From: Actinomycetota bacterium | GTDB taxonomy: Bacteria; Actinomycetota; Actinomycetes; Propionibacteriales; Nocardioidaceae | Assembly: GCA_009702305.1 (NCBI GenBank) | Contig: WLIH01000001.1 | Span: 1-19,717, forward strand | Reading direction: 5' to 3' | Length of the DNA: 19,717 bases | In this document: in pieces, positions 15,793 to 19,717 of the stretch | How positions within the stretch are numbered: the first letter of the stretch is position 1 | Layout of the letters: every line of letters begins with the position of its first letter | Position numbers and translations under genes: made by a program | The notes under the pieces: model-generated | Databases searched by the model: none | The model's input: the letters and a program-made list of their open reading frames with translations, nothing else | Told to the model about the DNA's origin: nothing

Positions 15793-16017
15793 ATGAACAG
15801 CATCACGACCCAGTGGACGACGCAGAACTCGTCCGCTTTCGGCATGCCCACGTGCGGCCACGCCTCCTTCGGCGCTTCGCTGCGCGGCACCGGTGTCTTT
15901 GTCGGCTCTGCCGGCGTCGATTCCCGCGTGCGCCCGGCGACCTCCGTCAAGGGAGCCATGGGTATTGCCACGGCCTACCTCCCGGGGACTTCTGCCTGGA
16001 GACCACCGACCTGCTGA
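15793..16017 (+). CDS. whiB7 leader ORF (uORF), 74 codons
   Basis: A short ORF between the whiB7 promoter and gene, preceded by AAGGAGGTG at 6 nt, an almost ideal ribosome-binding site. The predicted peptide starts MNSITTQWTTQNSS and ends WRPPTC; no known domain is recognised. The last codons and the TGA (16015-16017) lie inside a stem-loop that overlaps the terminator upstream of whiB7, which is the layout expected of a ribosome-monitored attenuator. In Streptomyces wblC and mycobacterial whiB7, leaders with a uORF and terminator let ribosome-targeting antibiotics induce the gene; this ORF is placed to do the same. The product may matter less than its translation. An in-frame GTG at 15718 lacks a ribosome-binding site. 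Confidence 0.75.
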   Translation: MNSITTQWTTQNSSAFGMPTCGHASFGASLRGTGVFVGSAGVDSRVRPATSVKGAMGIATAYLPGTSAWRPPTC

Positions 16018-16043
16018 CCACAGCAGCATCGGCGCCTCCAGGC
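15994..16043 (+). promoter_or_regulatory. Antiterminator-like stem containing the uORF stop codon
   Basis: Nested pairings form one long hairpin: GCCTGGAG (15994-16001) with CTCCAGGC (16036-16043), CCGA (16006-16009) with TCGG (16029-16032), and CTGCTG (16011-16016) with CAGCAG (16021-16026) around an ACCA loop. The uORF stop (16015-16017) is at the apex. The outer arm takes bases 16041-16043, the foot of the terminator stem, so the two structures compete. A ribosome at the stop codon would melt this stem and favour the terminator. Confidence 0.6.
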
Positions 16044-16079
16044 CGCGGACCCCACACGGGATCCGCGGCCTTTTTGTTT
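16041..16079 (+). terminator. Intrinsic terminator/attenuator upstream of whiB7
   Basis: GGCCGCGGA (16041-16049) pairs with TCCGCGGCC (16062-16070), extended by CCC/GGG across a one-base bulge, and is followed by TTTTTGTTT. This is a textbook rho-independent terminator ending 42 nt before the whiB7 ATG, on the coding strand and downstream of the uORF, so it must be read through for whiB7 to be expressed. Confidence 0.9.
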
Positions 16080-16106
16080 CTCCGTCCATCGCGACCAGGT
16101 CAGAAG

Positions 16107-16118
16107 AAGGAGGTGATC
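16107..16118 (+). promoter_or_regulatory. Perfect extended Shine-Dalgarno of whiB7
   Basis: AAGGAGGTGATC immediately upstream of the whiB7 ATG (16121) is complementary over 12 nt to the universal 16S rRNA 3' end (GATCACCTCCTT). This is far longer than the other ribosome-binding sites in the window and implies very efficient initiation once the mRNA escapes attenuation, even when ribosomes are impaired (inference). Confidence 0.85.
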
Positions 16119-16120
16119 AC

Positions 16121-16438
16121 ATGACCATCAGTGTTCTCAACCGAGACGGCGCCGAGCTGTCGCTGGGGCAGCTGCACGACCAGGCGGAGCAGATCGACGA
16201 CGAGCTCATGCCCTGCCGGAGCAACAACCCCGAGCTCTGGTTCGCGGAGTCCCCCTCGGACGTCGAGTACGCCAAGCAGCTGTGCCTGGAGTGCCCGGTC
16301 CGGGCCCTGTGCCTCTCGGGAGCCCTCGAGCGGCGCGAGCCCTGGGGCGTCTGGGGAGGCCAGCTCTTCCTCCAAGGCGTCGTCATCCCGCGCAAGCGTC
16401 CGCGTGGACGTCCCCGCAAGAACGAAGTGGCCGCCTGA
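16121..16438 (+). CDS. whiB7: WhiB-family redox-sensing regulator WhiB7
   Basis: A 105-aa iron-sulfur transcription factor that activates intrinsic resistance genes after ribosome stress. The four cluster-binding cysteines are Cys32, Cys55, Cys58 and Cys64 (C-x22-C-x2-C-x5-C); the G-V-W-G-G beta-turn is at 76-80; the C-terminal AT-hook RGRPR (95-99) within a basic run RKRPRGRPRK distinguishes WhiB7 (WblC in Streptomyces) from other Wbl proteins. It binds the primary sigma factor and AT-rich DNA. An open frame extends back to 15893 but runs through the leader and is not used. It is controlled by the AT-rich promoter and the leader attenuator upstream, and is followed by two small paralogous genes in the same direction. 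Confidence 0.95.
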   Translation: MTISVLNRDGAELSLGQLHDQAEQIDDELMPCRSNNPELWFAESPSDVEYAKQLCLECPVRALCLSGALERREPWGVWGGQLFLQGVVIPRKRPRGRPRKNEVAA

Positions 16439-16494
16439 GGCCTCCCGCACCACCCACCACCAACCGAGCAGCACCACACCGAGAGAAGACCGAC

Positions 16495-16656
16495 ATGAAC
16501 CTCCTCCACGAGGACCTGGCTCGCGCGCAGATCGGCGCGCGACTGGGACTGGCCCAGCAGCGTCGTCAGGCGCAGCTCGCCCGAGCGCACCGCGTCAGCC
16601 GTCGTGCCCAGCACGACGCCGAGGCTGCCCGCACTGCCATCGCCCGAGCGTTCTGA
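16495..16656 (+). CDS. Microprotein A, Ala/Arg-rich, paralogue of the next gene
   Basis: A 53-aa protein starting MNLLHEDLARAQIGARLG and ending ARTAIARAF. It is almost certainly helical, rich in Ala, Arg and Gln, with no cysteine and no membrane segment. It aligns over its full length with the next small ORF (MNL--E-LARAQ--ARLG-A----R--QLARA-R-SR-A---A--AR-A-ARA), so conservation between two copies supports both as real genes. GAGAGAAG lies 6 nt before the ATG. It starts 57 nt after whiB7 on the same strand and precedes the terminator at 16902, so co-transcription with whiB7 is likely. Function unknown; its charge pattern could fit RNA, ribosome or protein binding, but that is guesswork. Confidence 0.75.
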   Translation: MNLLHEDLARAQIGARLGLAQQRRQAQLARAHRVSRRAQHDAEAARTAIARAF

Positions 16657-16719
16657 CGCACTCGCCGACCTGAGATGACCACGACGTCCATGACCCTGAA
16701 CCAGAACCGGAGCACCATC

Positions 16720-16884
16720 ATGAATCTCATGCCCGAAAATCTGGCGCGCGCACAAATGTCCGCGCGCCTGGGAGAGGCGCACACCCTGCGGCGCGGGCAC
16801 CAGCTCGCCCGCGCCCAGCGCCTGAGCCGCAAGGCCGAGGCCGCCGCGCAGCAGGCCCGACTGGCTCTGGCCCGCGCACTCTGA
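16720..16884 (+). CDS. Microprotein B, Ala/Arg-rich, paralogue of the previous gene
   Basis: A 54-aa protein, MNLMPENLARAQMSARLG at the N-terminus and ARLALARAL at the end, about half identical to microprotein A. It is predicted to be a single or broken basic amphipathic helix. An upstream in-frame ATG at 16675 would add 15 residues (MTTTSMTLNQNRSTI); the start at 16720 is chosen because the paralogue begins at the same MNL and CCGGAG is 7 nt upstream. The first 40 bases of the gene are less GC-rich than the surroundings, perhaps to open the initiation region. It is the last gene before a 14-bp terminator stem. Function unknown. Confidence 0.7.
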   Translation: MNLMPENLARAQMSARLGEAHTLRRGHQLARAQRLSRKAEAAAQQARLALARAL

Positions 16885-16901
16885 TCCATCCGCACACGAC
16901 C

Positions 16902-16941
16902 CACCGAGGGGCACCTGCCGTCAGGCCGGTGCCCCTCGGTG
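16902..16941 (+). terminator. Terminator stem after the whiB7 unit
   Basis: A perfect 14-bp stem (CACCGAGGGGCACC at 16902-16915 with its complement at 16928-16941) around a 12-nt loop starts 18 nt after microprotein B. There is no U-run, as is common in GC-rich actinobacteria. It marks the probable end of the whiB7 transcript. Confidence 0.75.
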
Positions 16942-16954
16942 CGTCCCGCGCCGT

Positions 16955-17023
16955 CGGGATAGTCCGTCACGATGTGGTTGTTCCCCCCGGCTCCAGAGGA
17001 CCATTTCGTGACGGACTATCCCG
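16955..17023. repeat. Long inverted repeat of unknown role (18-bp perfect arms)
   Basis: CGGGATAGTCCGTCACGA (16955-16972) is perfectly complementary to TCGTGACGGACTATCCCG (17006-17023), separated by 33 nt; three more pairs (TGG/CCA at 16975-16977 and 17001-17003) extend the stem inward. No coding sequence occupies it. It lies just beyond the whiB7-unit terminator and ends 12 bp before the -10 box of the next gene, so it could be a second terminator, a structured RNA, an operator pair, or a small REP/MITE-like insertion. Confidence 0.8.
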
Positions 17024-17035
17024 GCCGGATGCGCC

Positions 17036-17041
17036 TAGAGT
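17036..17041 (+). promoter_or_regulatory. Putative -10 box of a leaderless zinc-ribbon gene
   Basis: TAGAGT followed by 7 nt and the ATG at 17049, with no Shine-Dalgarno, fits a leaderless actinobacterial start. The -35 position falls inside the right arm of the inverted repeat. Confidence 0.5.
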
Positions 17042-17048
17042 CGTCGCC

Positions 17049-17210
17049 ATGACCACCTGCGACTTCTGCGGACGTCAGGAGGACGACGCCGCGCTGCTGC
17101 TCACCTGGTCGAGCGCGGTCGAGCGGGGGCGAGCGCAGACCTACTGCGACCGGTGCTCGCGCGAGCACCTCAGGTCGATGGAGGGCAAGCTCGCGCCGGA
17201 GTACTGGTGA
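17049..17210 (+). CDS. Small zinc-ribbon protein (two CxxC)
   Basis: A 53-aa protein with two knuckles, CDFC (4-7) and CDRC (33-36), that should bind one zinc; the tail reads LRSMEGKLAPEYW. Such short proteins are widespread in actinobacteria as unnamed conserved proteins; no specific function can be assigned. It appears to be a leaderless transcript. Its last 70 nt overlap, on the opposite strand, the 3' end of the TOMM-type gene, so the two genes converge and share coding sequence. The regular cysteine spacing and promoter signal argue that it is real. Confidence 0.7.
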   Translation: MTTCDFCGRQEDDAALLLTWSSAVERGRAQTYCDRCSREHLRSMEGKLAPEYW

Positions 17211-18094
17211 GGCTCGGCCCAGCCGCACCCGCAGTACGGGTGTCGTGACCACGTCGTCCGGGTCGCCTCCAGGCGCGCGTCGAGGGTCACCGTGGCCGAC
17301 CAAGAGCTCGGTCGGTCGCCGTCGACCCAGCTGACGAGGTCGCGGACCGCCCACGCCAGCGACAGCCGGCGCAGCAGCGGGTCACGCACGAGCGGTCCGC
17401 TCTGGCGTCGGTGCTGCTCCAGCACGAGGGGCCGGCGGGGGTCGCTGTCGCGGTGGTGCGCGTCGACGCAGCGCACGCACGCGGTCGCGCCCGGCTCGAC
17501 GAAGGGACCGATCGTGACGGTGTCACCGCTGCTCGACACGACCAGGTGGGGGACCTCGTCGCGCGCCCACGCGTCGACCAGGTCCGGCTCGCCCTCGCTC
17601 TCCCGCAGGACTAGGACGACGTCGGGATCGTGGTCCGCGACCGGTCCGGTGACCCCGCTCTCGCGCAGCAGGGTCTCGACCAGCCCGGCGACCTCGGCCG
17701 TGGCGTCGATGCCCACCCGCGCCGAGCCACGCGCAGCCCACCGCCGCGGGGCGTCGAGGCCGTGCCGGGCGAAGACCGCTCGGGTCGCAGCTGGATCCGT
17801 GCTGGCGCGCACACAGCAGGCGAGCGCGTCGGCATCGACGACCAGGCCCGCGGCGAGCAGGTCGGCCAGCGCGCGCCGGCCCGGCGACGTGGTGGGCGTC
17901 GGCCGGCGACTCTCCACGAGCGCGTCCAGGACGCTGCGGACGTCGGGGAGATCCGGCGCGACCACCCGGCGGGGTGCGTCGAGCCCCACTTGGAGGTGGT
18001 CGGCGTCGCGGCGCAGCACCCCGTGGCCGGGGGCGAGGCAGGGGTGGCGGGGGAGCGGTGCGGGTGAGGAGGCGTCGGCGGGCGAGGCGGTCAT
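17141..18094 (-). CDS. TOMM precursor leader peptide-binding / cyclodehydratase-like (ThiF-related) protein
   Basis: A 317-aa protein related to the E1-like/ocin-ThiF partner proteins of thiazole/oxazole-modified microcin (TOMM) synthesis. The diagnostic core is IGPFVEPGATACVRCVDAHHRDSDP (about 195-219) with zinc ligands Cys206 and Cys209, matched by Cys288 and Cys290 in HPYCGCGW. The N-terminal third (about 20-90) resembles the winged-helix leader-recognition region. The usual YcaO cyclodehydratase, dehydrogenase and precursor peptide are not beside it, so in this genome it looks like an orphan and may not make a natural product. The ATG at 18094 has AGGA at 7 nt. The last 23 residues after CGCGWAEP are unlike the conserved core and overlap the zinc-ribbon gene antisense. 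Confidence 0.75.
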   Translation of the reverse strand: MTASPADASSPAPLPRHPCLAPGHGVLRRDADHLQVGLDAPRRVVAPDLPDVRSVLDALVESRRPTPTTSPGRRALADLLAAGLVVDADALACCVRASTDPAATRAVFARHGLDAPRRWAARGSARVGIDATAEVAGLVETLLRESGVTGPVADHDPDVVLVLRESEGEPDLVDAWARDEVPHLVVSSSGDTVTIGPFVEPGATACVRCVDAHHRDSDPRRPLVLEQHRRQSGPLVRDPLLRRLSLAWAVRDLVSWVDGDRPSSWSATVTLDARLEATRTTWSRHPYCGCGWAEPHQYSGASLPSIDLRCSREHRSQ

Positions 18095-18108
18095 GGCCTG
18101 GTCCTACC

Positions 18109-18130
18109 CGTCCCGGAGCACGCCGGGACG
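18109..18130. repeat. Short hairpin upstream of the TOMM-type gene
   Basis: CGTCCCGG (18109-18116) and CCGGGACG (18123-18130) form an 8-bp perfect dyad with a 6-nt spacer, 15 bp upstream of the TOMM-type start. It could be an operator or a terminator for the gene further upstream. Confidence 0.4.
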
Positions 18131-18161
18131 CTCCTCCACAGGCTGAAATGGCCGACGGCGA

Positions 18162-18189
18162 CGTCGTCCGGTCCGAGGACCGTGCGACG
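18162..18189 (-). terminator. Symmetric hairpin downstream of the DUF5679-type gene
   Basis: CGTCG and CGGTCC (18162-18166, 18169-18174) pair with GGACCG and CGACG (18177-18182, 18185-18189) with one symmetric 2-nt internal loop. It lies 38 nt after the small gene's stop on the minus strand, and is the best terminator candidate in this 132-bp gap. Confidence 0.45.
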
Positions 18190-18226
18190 CCGCCGTACGA
18201 CGTTGGTTGAGCGTGCTACTGCAGGA

Positions 18227-18385
18227 TCACGCCTTGCCGAGGATGCGGTTCAGGTTCGTGCTGCACACGGGGCACACGGCCTTGGCCATGCGAGTGCCCT
18301 TGTCGTTGACCTTGACCTCGCCCTCCGCCTCGCGCTTCTCCTTGCACTTCACGCAGTAGAACTCGCCGCTCCAGGTCTCCGCCAT
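18227..18385 (-). CDS. DUF5679-type small zinc-binding protein
   Basis: A 52-aa protein, MAETWSGEFYCVKCKEKR at the N-terminus, with CVKC (11-14) and CPVC (38-41) separated by a charged, Lys/Glu-rich linker, and ending NLNRILGKA. The sequence matches the small DUF5679 family that is highly conserved in actinobacteria; its function is unknown, and the paired CxxC motifs imply a zinc ribbon. The start at 18385 has GGAGG at 5 nt. An in-frame ATG at 18397 (adding MEAV) lies 5-6 nt after a TATACC/TTATAC box and could be used by a leaderless transcript. The gene is independent of its neighbours. Confidence 0.85.
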   Translation of the reverse strand: MAETWSGEFYCVKCKEKREAEGEVKVNDKGTRMAKAVCPVCSTNLNRILGKA

Positions 18386-18400
18386 GACGGCCTCCATGCC

Positions 18401-18408
18401 TAGGTATA
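18401..18408 (-). promoter_or_regulatory. Putative -10 region of the DUF5679-type gene
   Basis: On the minus strand TTATACC, the only AT-rich spot in this gap, lies about 20 bp before the preferred start and 5 bp before the alternative ATG. The rest of the gap (18409-18562) is GC-rich with a weak GGCCGAG/CTCGGCC dyad (18472-18501) and nothing else that can be supported. Confidence 0.4.
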
Positions 18409-18562
18409 ACTGGTCGTCGCGGCGGGGATTCGATGGGGGAAGCCCGCCGGAGCCCGCAGCGGGTGCCGCAGGGCCGAGTTGACCCTACGACACGCTCGGC
18501 CTGAGCGGTAACAGGCGCCCCGCCCGGTGCGTCGTGGGTCGTCGGCGGGGTCGGCGGCTCGC

Positions 18563-18568
18563 TAGATT
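18563..18568 (+). promoter_or_regulatory. -10 box of a leaderless enoyl-CoA hydratase-family gene
   Basis: TAGATT followed by exactly 6 nt and ATG (18575), with no Shine-Dalgarno in the intervening GC-rich bases, fits a leaderless transcript starting at the A of ATG. Confidence 0.6.
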
Positions 18569-18574
18569 GCGGGC

Positions 18575-19378
18575 ATGTCGTCGACTCCCGATCTGACCCA
18601 CCTGCGCCTCGAGCGACCGTCTCCCGGCGTGGCCCTGCTGGTCCTCGACAACCCGGACCTGCGCAACGCGATGTCCGACGAGATGACGGCGTCGTGGACC
18701 CGCGCGATCGAGCACCTGGCCGGTGACCGCTCGGTGCGGTGCGTCGTCGTCACCGGGGAGGGCACGGCCTTCTGCTCGGGCGGCAACACCAGCTGGATCG
18801 CCAGCGAGCCGGACGCGAGCGTCGACCGGCTCCGCACCCGGATGATGGCCTTCTACCGGGCCTGGCTCACGATCCGCTCGCTCGAGGTGCCGACCATCGC
18901 GGCCGTCAACGGCGCCGCGATCGGCGCCGGGCTGTGCCTCGCGCTGGCCTGCGACGTCCGGTACTCCGCCGTCGGCGCCCGTCTCGGCGCGCCGTTCGTC
19001 AAGCTCGGCATGCACCCGGGCATGGCGGCCACCCACCTGCTCCCTGAGGCGGTCGGCCACGCGGCGGCGCGCGACCTGCTGCTCACCGGACGCCTCGTGC
19101 AGGACGACGAGGCGCTGCGTCTGGGCCTGGTCTCCCGGGTGCTCGAGCGCGAGGGATTCCTCGACGCCGTGCTCGCGACCGCCGCCGACGTGGCCGCCAC
19201 GGCACCGATCGCGAGTCGGCTGACCAAGCTCGCGCTGGCCGACGGCGGACACGCCGACTTCGAGAGCGCCCTGCAGTGGGAGGCGATGGCGCAGCCGATC
19301 ACGCTCGCGACCGCCGACCTGCAAGAGGGCGTGCGGGCGAGCCAGGAGCGTCGTACCCCGGTGTTCCATGGCGAGTGA
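18575..19378 (+). CDS. Enoyl-CoA hydratase/isomerase-family protein lacking both catalytic glutamates
   Basis: A 267-aa crotonase-fold protein. The oxyanion-hole segments are present: FCSGGN (66-71) and VNGAAIGAGL (111-120), followed by ALACDVRYS and the HPGMAATHLLPE segment typical of one actinobacterial subgroup. At the two positions that carry the catalytic glutamates of classical hydratases (rat Glu144 and Glu164), this protein has Cys121 (GLCLALACD) and Phe141 (APFVKLGM). It should therefore bind a CoA thioester but probably does not hydrate enoyl-CoA by the standard mechanism; isomerase, hydrolase or other crotonase chemistry is possible. It stands alone here, with a leaderless start and a short gap before a PHP-domain gene. 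Confidence 0.88.
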   Translation: MSSTPDLTHLRLERPSPGVALLVLDNPDLRNAMSDEMTASWTRAIEHLAGDRSVRCVVVTGEGTAFCSGGNTSWIASEPDASVDRLRTRMMAFYRAWLTIRSLEVPTIAAVNGAAIGAGLCLALACDVRYSAVGARLGAPFVKLGMHPGMAATHLLPEAVGHAAARDLLLTGRLVQDDEALRLGLVSRVLEREGFLDAVLATAADVAATAPIASRLTKLALADGGHADFESALQWEAMAQPITLATADLQEGVRASQERRTPVFHGE

Positions 19379-19390
19379 GCCCACCGCGCC

Positions 19391-19476
19391 TGTGGACAAA
19401 GCTGTGGATGACGGTGTGGACGACGCCCGGATCCCGTGGAGAACCTGCTGATGGCCGGGGGCAGAGCTGTGGATGA
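19391..19476 (+). repeat. Cluster of four DnaA-box-like 9-mers
   Basis: TGTGGACAA (19391), TGTGGATGA (19403), TGTGGACGA (19415) and TGTGGATGA (19468) all fit the relaxed actinobacterial DnaA-box consensus on this strand. The first three are exactly 12 bp apart, and the 13-mer GCTGTGGATGACG occurs twice (19401 and 19466). They cover the gap between the crotonase and PHP genes and the latter's first codons. No dnaA, dnaN or origin landmarks are present. Confidence 0.4.
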
Positions 19477-19717
19477 CGAGCGCGCGGCGTACGCCGACGG
19501 CCCGGTCGCCGCGCTGCGCCGGATCGCCTTCCTGCTCGAGCGGGCCCGGGAGGACACCTACAAGGTGAAGGCCTTCCGCGGCGCCGCCGCCGCGGTGCTG
19601 CCGCTGGGGGAGGAGGCGCTGGCCGCTGCCGTCGCCGACGGCAGCCTCACCAGCCTGCCCGGCATCGGGGCCAGCTCGGCCAGCGTGATCACCGACGCCG
19701 TGCGCGGGGTCGTGCCC
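19451..19717 (+). CDS. PHP domain / PolX-type protein, N-terminal part (cut by window end)
   Basis: The first 89 codons of a gene running off the window. The sequence GPVAALRRIAFLLERARED followed by TYKVKAFRGAAAAV and the helix-hairpin-helix LPGIGASSASVI (about 72-83) is the N-terminal Pol-beta-like 8-kDa domain that precedes the PHP phosphoesterase domain in actinobacterial PolX-like proteins. The catalytic PHP histidines would be downstream and cannot be checked. ATG 19451 has GGAG at 9 nt; the in-frame GTG at 19469 is an alternative. The family is linked to DNA repair, but the substrate is not shown here. Confidence 0.8.
   Translation, partial: MAGGRAVDDERAAYADGPVAALRRIAFLLERAREDTYKVKAFRGAAAAVLPLGEEALAAAVADGSLTSLPGIGASSASVITDAVRGVVP

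Noticed and set aside
18472-18501. GGCCGAG/CTCGGCC dyad with TTGACC in the loop
   Set aside because: TTGACC resembles a -35 but no -10 occurs at a proper distance, and a 7-bp GC dyad is expected by chance at this base composition.
19368-19451. 27-codon ORF (MASEPTAPVDK start) overlapping the crotonase stop and ending in TGATG with the PHP gene
   Set aside because: It could couple translation to the PHP gene, but it has no ribosome-binding site, consists mainly of the DnaA-box-like repeats, and has nothing else to support coding.
1-19717. tRNA, rRNA and CRISPR arrays
   Set aside because: No cloverleaf-like TTCGA context with acceptor pairing, no rRNA-like blocks and no regularly spaced direct repeats of 20 bp or more were noticed by eye, including at the integrase junction.

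Overview
The window is high-GC DNA (roughly 70% G+C by eye) from an actinobacterium. The marker set (WhiB7 with an AT-hook, mycoredoxin, UvrD2 with a tetracysteine/HRDC tail, a DUF5679-type mini zinc protein, and several TAnnnT-N6-ATG leaderless starts) fits a Nocardioidaceae-like member of the Propionibacteriales. That placement is inference from gene content, not a database match.

Region 1 (1 to about 1964) is the right-hand end of an integrated element: an ImmA/IrrE-type metallopeptidase and, overlapping it by 1 nt, a 501-aa large serine integrase. Chromosomal housekeeping DNA starts immediately after the integrase stop, so the attachment-site junction should lie within a few tens of bases of position 1944.

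Region 2 (1965-11525, minus strand) holds a mycoredoxin with its own leaderless promoter and then one long urea-uptake and urea-hydrolysis operon, transcribed right to left: urtA, a strong intercistronic hairpin, urtB-C-D-E, ureA-B-C-F-G-D. From urtB to ureD nearly every junction is a 4- to 29-nt overlap or an 8-nt gap, so the transporter and the enzyme are coupled in expression. There is no ureE; UreG carries a His-rich C-terminal tail instead. Upstream lie a MarR-family regulator (minus) and, divergently, a signal-less cytosolic paralogue of UrtA/AmiC (plus), separated by a 19-bp palindromic operator candidate. Together they look like a sensor/regulator pair for urea or amides.

Region 3 (13502-16941, plus strand) has uvrD2 followed by a whiB7 locus. 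It has an AT-rich WhiB7-type promoter, a 74-codon upstream ORF with a near-ideal Shine-Dalgarno, an antiterminator-like stem that contains the uORF stop codon, a U-tailed intrinsic terminator, then whiB7 with a 12-nt perfect anti-16S ribosome-binding site. Two tandem paralogous Arg/Ala-rich microproteins (53 and 54 aa) and a 14-bp terminator stem close the unit.

Region 4 (16942-19717) is a mix of small and accessory genes: an 18-bp perfect inverted repeat of unknown role, a leaderless 53-aa zinc-ribbon protein whose 3' end overlaps antisense with an orphan TOMM/cyclodehydratase-like gene, a 52-aa DUF5679-type protein, a leaderless enoyl-CoA hydratase-fold gene lacking both catalytic glutamates, a cluster of four DnaA-box-like 9-mers, and the start of a PHP/PolX-type gene cut by the window edge.
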